The notes under the pieces were generated by a model. The model had not been told where the DNA came from. It made no database searches and saw only the letters and a list, made by a program, of their open reading frames with translations. Made by a program: the position numbers and the translations under genes. This document shows positions 1-6,175 of a stretch of DNA of 11,184 bases, in pieces; within the stretch, counting starts at the first letter, position 1; each line of letters starts with the position of its first letter. This DNA comes from Acidobacteriaceae bacterium (GTDB lineage Bacteria; Acidobacteriota; Terriglobia; Terriglobales; Acidobacteriaceae), in NCBI GenBank assembly GCA_025462785.1, contig JAOAPG010000071.1:1-11184 (forward strand). The letters run 5' to 3'.

Positions 1-1109
1 CGCATGCCTGCGAGAATGCGCCGCACATCATAATGACGAATGGCGGCGGAGGTTTTCTCTAAATTTCGGCGATGCTGCTCCAGCAACTTGTGTTCAGATT
101 TCTCCACTCGATAGACAAGCTCATCCAACTTCTGCTGGCTCTGGTTGATGCCCGCCATCATCTGCGCAAAGGCGCCATGCTGGGCCAATTCTGTTAATGA
201 CTGCTTACCCATCAGCAACCGGTAGCGTATGGCGCGGGCTAATCGCAAGCGCAGCCCTTCCGCCTGTTCCTCAACCTCCTGCCGGGAACGAATGACCAAC
301 TCCGCCGCAGCCGAAGGAGTTGGGGCGCGTAGGTCGGCAACGAAGTCAATAATGGTGAAATCCGTCTCATGGCCAACCGCGGAAATAACCGGAATTTCGG
401 AAACGGCAATCACGCGCGCAAGTCCTTCATGGTTGAACGCGGCCAAATCTTCTGCCGAGCCTCCGCCGCGCGCCACAATGATGACTTCAACATTTTTCGC
501 TTTATTGAAATACCGCACACCCGCGGAAACCTCGATCGGTGCAGCTTCTCCTTGCACCTGCGCAGGAAAAATCAAAATGTTCGCGGTGTGATGACGCCGT
601 TGCAGAATGTTCAGGATGTCGCGCAGCGCGGCAGCTTGTGGAGAAGTAACAATACCAATGCAGCGTGGCAGAGTGGGAATGGCTTTCTTGCGCGTCGAGT
701 CGAACAAACCCTCAGCATCGAGCTTGGCTTTGAGTTGCTCGAACGCAATCTGCAACGCGCCCGCGCCTTTCGGCTCGATATACTCCGCCGAAATCTGCAA
801 CTGTCCACGATCTTCGTAGATCGTGACGCGTCCTCGCACAACCACTTGCATTCCGTTTTCCGGACGGAAACGCAACAGTCGCGCCTGCGAGCGAAACATG
901 ACGCCGCTCAATTGCGAGTTCTGGTCTTTCAGAGTGAAGTAAAGATGTCCGGAATCGTGCGCTCGAAAATTGGAAATCTCGCCTTCCACCCAGGCATCGG
1001 CGTATTCGCGCTCAATATGAGTGCGGACGGCGGCAACCAAATCCCGCACAGTCCAAATGCGGCGCTCCGGCGGCTTGAAGCTGAATCCAAGTTGATCGGC
1101 AAATGCCAT
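1..1109 (-). CDS. xseA: Exodeoxyribonuclease VII large subunit (partial, C-terminus outside window)
   Basis: Large subunit of exonuclease VII, which degrades single-stranded DNA to oligonucleotides in the cytoplasm together with the small XseB subunit. The reading frame is open from the left edge and gives 369 codons, against roughly 400-450 or more in the family, so only the C-terminal part is missing. Residues 1 to about 105 form the OB-fold nucleic-acid-binding domain (WVEGEISNF at 40-48, then the H..GHLYFTLKD stretch). The catalytic domain follows, with IVTSPQAAALRDI, ARGGGSAEDL (RGGGS near 214-218), GHETDFT (246-252) and DLRAPTPSAAAEL. A glutamine/glutamate-rich, probably coiled-coil region starts before the edge. 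The ATG at 1107-1109 is the first possible start because an in-frame TAG lies only two codons upstream. No convincing Shine-Dalgarno sequence precedes it. xseB would be expected further left, but this cannot be seen. Confidence 0.96.
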   Translation of the reverse strand, partial: MAFADQLGFSFKPPERRIWTVRDLVAAVRTHIEREYADAWVEGEISNFRAHDSGHLYFTLKDQNSQLSGVMFRSQARLLRFRPENGMQVVVRGRVTIYEDRGQLQISAEYIEPKGAGALQIAFEQLKAKLDAEGLFDSTRKKAIPTLPRCIGIVTSPQAAALRDILNILQRRHHTANILIFPAQVQGEAAPIEVSAGVRYFNKAKNVEVIIVARGGGSAEDLAAFNHEGLARVIAVSEIPVISAVGHETDFTIIDFVADLRAPTPSAAAELVIRSRQEVEEQAEGLRLRLARAIRYRLLMGKQSLTELAQHGAFAQMMAGINQSQQKLDELVYRVEKSEHKLLEQHRRNLEKTSAAIRHYDVRRILAGM

Positions 1110-1138
1110 GAACTATGAAGTGGAGTTTACCGCACAAG

Positions 1139-1257
1139 AAGCGTTTAGCTACTAGCTCTTAGCTTTTTTAAGCGTCGCAATTCGTAACCAACCATCGCGA
1201 CAAAGCTGAGAACACTGCTGTAAAAGCTAGTAGCTACCAGCTAGGAGCTAAAAGCTT
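1139..1257. repeat. AGCT-rich imperfect inverted repeat
   Basis: The arm at about 1139-1167 (repeated TAGCT/AGCTACTAGCT units ending in CTTAGCTTTT) is largely the reverse complement of 1222-1257 (starting AAAAGCTAGTAGCTACC and ending GAGCTAAAAGCTT). The arms are about 29 and 36 nt, and the right one carries an additional AGCT unit. About 54 nt separate them. The element lies between two genes on the minus strand, downstream of the DUF2905 gene and just upstream of xseA. It could fold in RNA and act as a terminator or processing site, or it could be a dispersed genomic repeat. The structure is seen directly; the role is inference. Confidence 0.7.
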
Positions 1258-1258
1258 C

Positions 1259-1483
1259 CTATCTCCTAAATCTCCCAATCACATACAAAACCAGCGACAG
1301 CACAACGCTGAGCAGGATAGACGTAGCCAGCGGGAAATACACTGTAGTATGCTTGCCGCGATAAAGAATGTCGCCAGGAAGTCGTCCGAGCGGGATATTT
1401 GTTCGTCCCAGCAGGACGAAAATGACTCCGGCCAAGATCAGAATTCCCCCAAAGACGATCAACAGTTTGCCCAAGTCGTGCAT
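1259..1483 (-). CDS. DUF2905 family small inner-membrane protein
   Basis: A 74-residue protein of unknown function. It has two predicted membrane helices, about residues 8-26 (LLIVFGGILILAGVIFVLL) and 49-68 (YFPLATSILLSVVLSLVLYV). They are joined by a short polar loop with the LGRLPGDI signature typical of DUF2905 proteins, and the C-terminus is basic (GRFRR). Length and organisation match the family. The ATG at 1481-1483 is the first possible start after an in-frame TAG four codons upstream; no clear ribosome-binding site is seen. It reads in the same direction as xseA, 149 nt away with the inverted repeat between them, and diverges from the beta-propeller gene. No catalytic residues are apparent. 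Confidence 0.85.
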   Translation of the reverse strand: MHDLGKLLIVFGGILILAGVIFVLLGRTNIPLGRLPGDILYRGKHTTVYFPLATSILLSVVLSLVLYVIGRFRR

Positions 1484-1600
1484 AAATAAATTCTAGTTCC
1501 ATTCCCGGGTAGACGTTGATTTTAAAACCTCTGATTCTGCTCTCCTGGCGTACCAAGTTCCCGCATGTAAGAGTTCCGCCTCGGTGTTTTAAGAAAATGT

Positions 1601-1606
1601 AAGGAG
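1601..1606 (+). promoter_or_regulatory. Shine-Dalgarno site of the beta-propeller gene
   Basis: AAGGAG lies 7 nt upstream of the ATG at 1614. This is one of the few strong ribosome-binding sites in the window and it fixes the start of the downstream secreted protein. Confidence 0.8.
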
Positions 1607-1613
1607 CGTTACC

Positions 1614-3260
1614 ATGCCATCAAGTCTGCTGTCGCGCTTCCATTGTTCAAAGCTGTTATTGATTTCTCTCATTTGGCTTGCAAATGATTCCTTAGCGCAC
1701 TCACAGGATGTCTTGACCTACCACAACGACAATTCCCGCACCGGAAGCTACGCGCAAGAAACGATCCTCAACCCGAGTAACGTGAACTCGACCGTTTTCG
1801 GGAAGCTGTTCGTTAGCAATGTTGATGGAAAAGTGGACGCCCAACCCTTATACCTTTTCGCAGTCACAATACCTGGAAAGGGCACTCACAATGTTCTCGT
1901 TGTCGCGACTGAACATGACAGTGTTTATGCCCTCGACGCCGACACCGGCGCACAAATTTGGAAAAAGACCATGCTCAAATCTGGCGAGACCAGTTCCGAC
2001 AATCGTGGTTGCAACCAGGTCACTCCCCAAATCGGAATTACCTCTACGCCAGTGATCGTTCGTCCAGCAGGTTCGAGCGGGGTCATTTACACGATTGCCA
2101 TGTCAAAGGATTCTTCCGGACACTATCATCAACGCCTGCACGCGATCGACGTCAATACCGGCTCCGAACTCTACAACGGCCCTAAAGAAATCGCGGCAAA
2201 ATATCCAGGTACAGGCGATAACAGCTCCGGCGGACACGTAGTCTTCGATCCCGCGCAATACAAAGAACGCAGCGGCCTGCTCTACTCAAAGGGTGTGATT
2301 TACCTGGCGTGGGCGTCACATTGCGATTTTCGCCCCTACACCGGATGGATCATGGGCTACAACCCCACCACTCTCGCGCAAACTACTGTGCTCAACATAA
2401 CTCCGAACGGAAATGAAGGCGCGATTTGGGGCTCCGGAGCCGGGCTCGCCGCTGACGCTCAAGGCAACATCTTCTTTCTCGATGCGAACGGCTCGTTCGA
2501 TACCACTCTGAATGCAAAGGGATTTCCCAGTAGCGGTGACTACGGAAATGGCTTTATCAAGCTGTCGACCGCCAATGGCAGCCTTAGCGTGGCCGACTAT
2601 TTTGAAATGGACAATCAGCAGCAAGAGAACGGCAGCGACACCGATCTTGGCTCTGGTGGGGTGCTGTTACTCCCCAATACGAAAGATGCTTCGGGCGCGG
2701 TCCGGAAACTCGCTGTCGGCGCCGGCAAGGATTCCAACCTCTACGTCGTCGATCGCACGTCTATGGGAGAATTCAACGCCAACAGCAACAACATCTACCA
2801 GGAACTTTCGTCGTCTCTGCCCGGTGGCATTTGGTCCATGCCGGCCTATTTCAATGGCAAGCTCTACTACGGACCAGTCGGTCAGCCCATCTATCAATTC
2901 AAGTTCAGCCAGGCCAAACTCTCAGGTCCGGTGATGCAAACGGCCAACAGCTTCGGATATCCCGGAGCCACTCCCAGCGTCTCATCCCGCAGTATTCACA
3001 ACGGAATTGTCTGGGCGTCCGAAAACTCCAGTCCTGCCGTGTTGCACGCCTACGATGCCACAACTCTCGCCGAACTCTACAACAGCAATCAAGTGGCGAG
3101 CGGCCGCGATCATTTTGGAAACGGCAACAAGTACATCATTCCAACTATTGCTCACGGCAAGGTCTATATAGGAACCACGAACGGAGTGGCTGCTTTCGGA
3201 TTGCTTCCGAATAAAGCAGCGGTGAATGCCCCAACTAATTTAGACGCGACTCAAGAATAA
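1614..3260 (+). CDS. Exported PQQ-like beta-propeller protein
   Basis: A 548-residue protein with an N-terminal signal peptide (hydrophobic core about 13-22, cleavage probably near LAHS-QD), so it is expected in the periplasm or outside the cell. The rest looks like a quinoprotein-alcohol-dehydrogenase-like beta-propeller, with blade-type repeats such as VVATEHDSVYALDADTGAQIW (residues 97-117, quoted in part), RLHAIDVNTG, NLYVVDRTSMGEFN, KLYYGPVGQPIYQF, VLHAYDATTLAELY and KVYIGTTNGVAAFGL. The YHNDNSRTG opening and the segments around C133 (GCNQVTPQIGITSTP) and C237 (SHCDFRPYTGW) resemble proteins annotated as pyrrolo-quinoline quinone proteins, abundant in Acidobacteriota. I see no clear vicinal Cys pair or heme CxxCH motif, so enzymatic activity or PQQ binding is unproven. 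A structural or binding propeller is equally possible. It diverges from the DUF2905 gene and converges on the next gene with a 13-nt gap and no visible terminator. Confidence 0.85.
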   Translation: MPSSLLSRFHCSKLLLISLIWLANDSLAHSQDVLTYHNDNSRTGSYAQETILNPSNVNSTVFGKLFVSNVDGKVDAQPLYLFAVTIPGKGTHNVLVVATEHDSVYALDADTGAQIWKKTMLKSGETSSDNRGCNQVTPQIGITSTPVIVRPAGSSGVIYTIAMSKDSSGHYHQRLHAIDVNTGSELYNGPKEIAAKYPGTGDNSSGGHVVFDPAQYKERSGLLYSKGVIYLAWASHCDFRPYTGWIMGYNPTTLAQTTVLNITPNGNEGAIWGSGAGLAADAQGNIFFLDANGSFDTTLNAKGFPSSGDYGNGFIKLSTANGSLSVADYFEMDNQQQENGSDTDLGSGGVLLLPNTKDASGAVRKLAVGAGKDSNLYVVDRTSMGEFNANSNNIYQELSSSLPGGIWSMPAYFNGKLYYGPVGQPIYQFKFSQAKLSGPVMQTANSFGYPGATPSVSSRSIHNGIVWASENSSPAVLHAYDATTLAELYNSNQVASGRDHFGNGNKYIIPTIAHGKVYIGTTNGVAAFGLLPNKAAVNAPTNLDATQE

Positions 3261-3273
3261 TTTTCGTTCAACG

Positions 3274-3684
3274 TCATCGCGGCCTGTAGCACTTGTCTTT
3301 CATCTTCACCACCTTCGAGACCTGAAATGCCGGAGGCGCGATTGGTTCCGGGGCGGCAGTTTGATTTGCATCAGCTTGCGGATTCGATTTTGCCGGAAGG
3401 CTGCTCGGAGTGCTCACAATTTCGGTCCCCACGACATCGACCTGCTGGCCTGTGTGCTGACTCAGAATAGAGTTGTCACCCTTCACCTGATAAACAACCC
3501 CGGTCTCGGTTTCAAGAGTGAAGTTTCCATTTGCGCCGTTGAGACACCCTTGGATTTCTCGGGGAACCCGGCTGACGTCGGGGTTTGATTTGTTCGGTTT
3601 ATTCTGCTGACCGAAAGCTGCAGTTGCCAACAAAGCGAGAAACTCGAGCGATACAACCAGTGAAGAGCAAGCAGAGTTTTTCAT
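3274..3684 (-). CDS. Small exported hypothetical protein (DUF5818-like)
   Basis: A 136-residue protein. An upstream in-frame extension to 3756 is possible, but the ATG at 3682-3684 has a GAGGA ribosome-binding site 6 nt ahead and is followed directly by a good signal peptide (MKNSACSS, a hydrophobic stretch, cleavage near AAFG-QQ). The mature part has a small beta-rich core: IQGCLNG...GNFTLETETGVVYQVKGD followed by LSQHTGQQVDVVGTE. This pattern recurs in small secreted acidobacterial proteins annotated as DUF5818 or unknown. It is followed by a Pro/Ala-rich linker and a C-terminal FQVSKVVKMKDKCYRP segment. Two cysteines (GCL and KCY) could form a disulfide in the periplasm. No enzymatic motif is visible; the family match is from memory and moderate in confidence. 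Confidence 0.75.
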   Translation of the reverse strand: MKNSACSSLVVSLEFLALLATAAFGQQNKPNKSNPDVSRVPREIQGCLNGANGNFTLETETGVVYQVKGDNSILSQHTGQQVDVVGTEIVSTPSSLPAKSNPQADANQTAAPEPIAPPAFQVSKVVKMKDKCYRPR

Positions 3685-3690
3685 ATTGCA

Positions 3691-3695
3691 TCCTC
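3691..3695 (-). promoter_or_regulatory. Shine-Dalgarno site deciding the start of the small exported protein
   Basis: GAGGA read on the minus strand, 6 nt before the ATG at 3684. It favours the internal ATG over the upstream in-frame start at 3756, which would put a charged 24-residue tail in front of the signal peptide. Confidence 0.65.
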
Positions 3696-3739
3696 GTAAT
3701 CCATGGGTTGGAGGGCGAGAACTTCTCTCCGGTTGCTCT

Positions 3740-3745
3740 CTTATA
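3740..3745 (-). promoter_or_regulatory. Possible -10 element for the small exported protein
   Basis: TATAAG (5 of 6 to the sigma-70 consensus) is preceded by TG on the minus strand and sits about 56 nt upstream of the ATG at 3684. No good -35 hexamer is seen at 16-18 nt spacing, so this is tentative. Confidence 0.3.
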
Positions 3746-3887
3746 CAGTAGCGCACCCGCGCAAGTTTTGCTCGAACTCAAGACCTCGAACCTAGGTAGA
3801 GGACAATTAAAGTAATAGGCGGCAGTGTGAACTGAACGCGGAACTGGAACCCCAATCGAAATGATCCTGTTCCCTGTCGAAAAAACT

Positions 3888-3922
3888 AAAAACGGCCCGG
3901 AGCCCCCCGAGGCCGTCTTTTT
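3888..3922 (-). terminator. Intrinsic terminator downstream of the porin gene
   Basis: The stem pairs ACGGCC with GGCCGT and continues with an inner CGG/CCG closing an AGCCCC loop, with single-base bulges. On the minus strand it is followed by TTTTTAGTTTTTT. It lies about 110 nt after the porin stop codon. A and T tracts on both sides would allow some bidirectional function, but the only gene ending towards it is the minus-strand porin gene. Confidence 0.8.
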
Positions 3923-4012
3923 AAAGCCCTCCCGGTTAGAAGGGGTCGAACAACTACAGAGTAGCGGCCATTTGTTGCAGAAATATCGCCGTGCGATGAA
4001 TTGTTCGTGAAT
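3888..4012. repeat. Direct repeat, left copy (terminator block)
   Basis: Left copy of a block of about 125 bp that recurs at 5886-6010 in the same orientation. The two are collinear, with an offset of 1997-1999 nt. Nearly identical parts are the hairpin (24 of 25 bases) and the CCCTCCCGGTTAGAAGGG stretch. Shorter matches continue outward (TGTTGCAG at 3973-3980, TGAATT, CGTGAAT at 4006-4012). This copy lies just beyond the porin stop codon and has no open frame matching the right copy's apparent coding end. It is probably a decayed duplicate. Confidence 0.75.
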
Positions 4013-4030
4013 TGAAGGAACAAGTCTTCG

Positions 4031-5449
4031 TTAGAATTCCAGGTGAAAGCGGAATCCCGGAACCAGCACCGGACCGCGATCTCTGTTATATCCCGGATTA
4101 TTAATGTGCTGGAAATCCGGTCCAATGAAAAGACCACGCCACACGTGCGCAGTGTAATAGCTCTCCACAATAGTTTCGCGGCCGTAGTTGAGCCCGCCAT
4201 CGCCCAGTAAGAATCCTAGCCCGCCCAACTCCAAATAATGCTGGTGATCAGCAGAAATCCCATTCGATACAAAGGCGGCGCCGATTTTGTCTAGCTTGCG
4301 ATGCCATCTCTGGCCAAGAAAGTCCGCACCGAAAACGAAGCTTTCATCGTCTTCCGTATACGCGAACGACTCATGCTGGCCTTCATTCCATCCCCAGCGC
4401 GCAAAGCCACGCAACTCCGGCGTGAACACATGCTCCATGTTGACTCCGAAACCGTATTTCACCTTCGTCCACAAAGGATGGGCTCTTATCTCTGGCCGCG
4501 GAGTTAGCCCAGCCAAGAAGTTCTTCACGGCGTCCCGGTAGACACCCATGTTGGCATGATTTTCATATCCAAGAAGCCGCACAATGGTTGTGCGATTCGA
4601 TCCAATCCTCGGATGCAATTCGAGTTCGTAATTTTCCGCACGGGCCCGACGAAGGTTCCACTGCAAATCCGGACCATTCGCGACCGTCGGCATAAGGGCT
4701 TCACCGAAATGGAATGCCCAGTTACGGTCACGGTACTCGGCAAAAACTCCGAAAGTGTACCCGCGAGTATCGGCGGCATAGTCGTATGCCCCATTGTTGT
4801 CGATCGTCCAGTTCATGAACTGGAAGTGGCTGTCGCTGCCGACGCTGTTCACGTCGAAAAAATCCGCCATGCCAAACTTCCCGGCGCGAATCTCCAGACG
4901 GCGTACTGGAAGGGGAGTCGCCAAAGCCAATGGCCCCCGCCCAACTTCCACCGTTTCCTTGCTCAATGGAATAATCTCCCGCACCATTACCCTCGCCATG
5001 TAAGGAGCTTTCGAGAGTAGCGGATTGCGCACCACGTCAAGATTCGTCTCCCCCGCCAGGCCAAGCGCGTCGGAAAGTCCACCGCCACTTGCTTCCTCAA
5101 GGTCAAACAAAACCTCGGTTGTATGAGTAAGCTGATATCCGAGAAACAGAGTAGAAACATTGGAAGTAGCGTCTTCGGCTTGCGGCCGCAGGCTATTCGG
5201 TCCACTGTACTTAGCGTAAAAAGATGGATGATATTGAAAGATGATGTTGTCCTGCCCAGATATCCAGTATCGCGCCGTCGCTGAATGCGGAAACATGGTG
5301 ACAGCAGGGTCGTCCGCCACGGAAGATTTTTCCGGCTTATCGGGCGAAGAACCGGACTGTCCGTAGGCAAGCAAGGTCACCATTGCCAACCCGAAGCTCC
5401 AAGCTATGCATTGGCGGAAAACCCGCCGAATTCTCTCGATGATCAGCAA
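4031..5449 (-). CDS. OprB-like carbohydrate-selective outer-membrane porin
   Basis: A 472-residue porin predicted to form a beta-barrel for sugar uptake across the outer membrane. The chosen start is TTG at 5447-5449, with GGAGG 4 nt upstream, directly before a signal peptide (ERIRRVFRQ, then hydrophobic IAWSFGLAMVTLLAYGQ). The frame is open to a GTG at 5521, but those residues are not signal-like and lack a ribosome-binding site. Family-typical features are alternating aromatic/polar strands, LEIRAGKFGMADFFDVN, the central FHFGEALMPTVANG, GFARWGWNEG, and the end NNPGYNRDRGPVLVPG closing with FHLEF. The terminal Phe is the usual signal for Bam-dependent barrel assembly. The gene is single, divergent from hemL, ends in a strong terminator and lies between two direct repeats. 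Substrate specificity cannot be read from the sequence. Confidence 0.85.
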   Translation of the reverse strand: MLIIERIRRVFRQCIAWSFGLAMVTLLAYGQSGSSPDKPEKSSVADDPAVTMFPHSATARYWISGQDNIIFQYHPSFYAKYSGPNSLRPQAEDATSNVSTLFLGYQLTHTTEVLFDLEEASGGGLSDALGLAGETNLDVVRNPLLSKAPYMARVMVREIIPLSKETVEVGRGPLALATPLPVRRLEIRAGKFGMADFFDVNSVGSDSHFQFMNWTIDNNGAYDYAADTRGYTFGVFAEYRDRNWAFHFGEALMPTVANGPDLQWNLRRARAENYELELHPRIGSNRTTIVRLLGYENHANMGVYRDAVKNFLAGLTPRPEIRAHPLWTKVKYGFGVNMEHVFTPELRGFARWGWNEGQHESFAYTEDDESFVFGADFLGQRWHRKLDKIGAAFVSNGISADHQHYLELGGLGFLLGDGGLNYGRETIVESYYTAHVWRGLFIGPDFQHINNPGYNRDRGPVLVPGFRFHLEF

Positions 5450-5453
5450 TCGT

Positions 5454-5458
5454 CCTCC
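5454..5458 (-). promoter_or_regulatory. Shine-Dalgarno site deciding the porin start
   Basis: GGAGG on the minus strand, 4 nt before TTG (5447-5449) and 7 nt before an in-frame CTG (5444-5446). No comparable site precedes the GTG at 5521 or the ATG at 5500. TTG is therefore preferred, and the rarer CTG cannot be excluded because its spacing is better. Confidence 0.55.
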
Positions 5459-5507
5459 GCAAGTTTGCACAGTGGGCCATGCTACCTGACAAGCATGCAT
5501 AAACGTA

Positions 5508-5537
5508 CGTATACAATACACTATTAACTATAGTTAA
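5508..5537 (-). promoter_or_regulatory. Putative porin promoter overlapped by a perfect palindrome
   Basis: A perfect 14-bp palindrome, TTAACTATAGTTAA, occupies 5524-5537. Read on the minus strand, its first half (TTAACT) can serve as a -35 hexamer, followed 18 nt later by TATACG as a -10. Transcription would then begin near 5500, downstream of the GTG at 5521, which supports the TTG start at 5449. A palindrome over a -35 box is a typical operator position. The regulator is unknown and the promoter match is weak (4 of 6 at both hexamers). Confidence 0.4.
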
Positions 5538-5540
5538 CAC

Positions 5541-5885
5541 GAGGTCCGCTTCCGTCTCTCTCCTCGTCCTGTACGGGCCAGGCCACGATATGCATACCTA
5601 TGAAGATAAACAAGAACTTGTTCTGGGTGTACACCGCGTCCGGCATAGACGCATCGAATTGAGCGACTGTTATTGAGGAATAAAGATTCTCTGCTGCCCG
5701 CGCCGCAGACTTATGGCCCGAATTGCTTGCGCAGCACGTTCTCTTGACGTGCTTCACCCAGCACGTAAGCCAACTTTCGGACAAGTTGTAACCGGCGACG
5801 AGCTAATTGGGATTGTCCGCTCGTATCTCAAGTAGAGACGAAATATCCAGGCAGTCCTAAGCGGGCGAAGCTAACGACAAAAGTT
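5541..5885. other. Gene-poor stretch between the porin promoter and the right repeat
   Basis: About 345 nt with no convincing gene. A minus-strand frame of 86 codons (5524-5784) has no ribosome-binding site and resembles no family I know. A plus-strand ORF of 40 codons (5713-5835, starting MARIACAARSLDVLHP and ending IGIVRSYLK) and an opposite minus-strand frame containing KLAYVLGEARQENVLRKQFG before a stop both look mildly protein-like. They cannot both be real. The stretch may hold decayed coding sequence, consistent with the adjacent orphan terminator. Confidence 0.4.
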
Positions 5886-5920
5886 AAAGGACAGCCCGGA
5901 GCCCCCCGAGGCCGTCCTTT
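5886..5920 (-). terminator. Orphan intrinsic terminator (right copy)
   Basis: The hairpin has a stem AAAGGAC / GTCCTTT extended by GCC/GGC, with a mismatch that becomes a G-U wobble on the minus strand. It is nearly identical to the porin terminator at 3888-3922. No intact minus-strand gene ends here: the next gene to the right, hemL, is transcribed away from it. It therefore appears to be left over from a lost gene. Confidence 0.65.
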
Positions 5921-6010
5921 AAACCCTCCCGGTTAGAAGGGCGTGTACTGGAAAGAGAGTACCCCCTCCGTGTTGCAGGACTGTTGCGAGATTGTGAATT
6001 TCCCGTGAAT
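5886..6010. repeat. Direct repeat, right copy (terminator block)
   Basis: Right copy of the block at 3888-4012, about 2.0 kb away and in the same orientation, lying between the porin and hemL genes. It includes the hairpin, the CCCTCCCGGTTAGAAGGG stretch, TGTTGCAG at 5971-5978 and CGTGAAT at 6004-6010. Together the two copies bracket the whole porin gene with its upstream region. Recombination between them would remove that gene. Confidence 0.75.
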
Positions 6011-6074
6011 CCCCAAGCAATTGGTTGTTCTAGTTTGCCACTCTGCTCGATCCCCTCGCTGAACGCACTTAGGT
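5933..6074 (-). pseudogene. Possible 3' remnant of an outer-membrane protein gene
   Basis: On the minus strand the frame ending at TAA (5933-5935) reads ...CNTEGVLSFQYTPF-stop, which looks like the last beta-strand of an outer-membrane barrel with its terminal Phe. It is followed at the usual distance by the terminator. Going upstream the frame stays open for about 45 codons, with no plausible start and no recognisable protein beyond about GIHGKFTIS, before a TGA near 6075. I read this as the C-terminal scrap of a deleted or degraded porin-type gene. The resemblance rests on about 20 residues and could be chance. Confidence 0.4.
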
Positions 6075-6141
6075 CAGGGTTACGAGTTACTCCGGTTTCC
6101 GCACACGAAATTGCTGAAAATACGCTCGGGGCATTTCCCGC

Positions 6142-6150
6142 TGCTACTAT
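6142..6150 (+). promoter_or_regulatory. Possible extended -10 promoter of hemL
   Basis: TGCTACTAT fits an extended -10 (TGn followed by TACTAT), placing transcription initiation about 20 nt ahead of the GTG start at 6176. No good -35 is seen. If correct, the longer in-frame N-terminal extension beginning at 5984 would not be in the mRNA. Confidence 0.3.
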
Positions 6151-6166
6151 ATTTGTGCATTGCCAT

Positions 6167-6171
6167 AGGAG
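6167..6171 (+). promoter_or_regulatory. Shine-Dalgarno site deciding the hemL start
   Basis: AGGAG lies 4 nt upstream of GTG (6176-6178). The resulting protein begins MPRKTEISRQL, as is usual for HemL, whereas the upstream extension does not look protein-like. Confidence 0.6.
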
Positions 6172-6175
6172 CCCA

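Noticed and set aside
369..1118. Plus-strand open frame of 249 codons
   Set aside because: It is antisense to xseA, whose minus-strand frame carries all the family motifs. The composition of the plus frame is arginine-rich and not protein-family-like.
4556..5020. Plus-strand open frame of 154 codons
   Set aside because: Antisense to the porin gene, with no signal, domain or ribosome-binding site.
5524..5784. Minus-strand frame of 86 codons
   Set aside because: No ribosome-binding site, no recognisable family, and it runs through the palindrome at the porin promoter. Not called as a gene.
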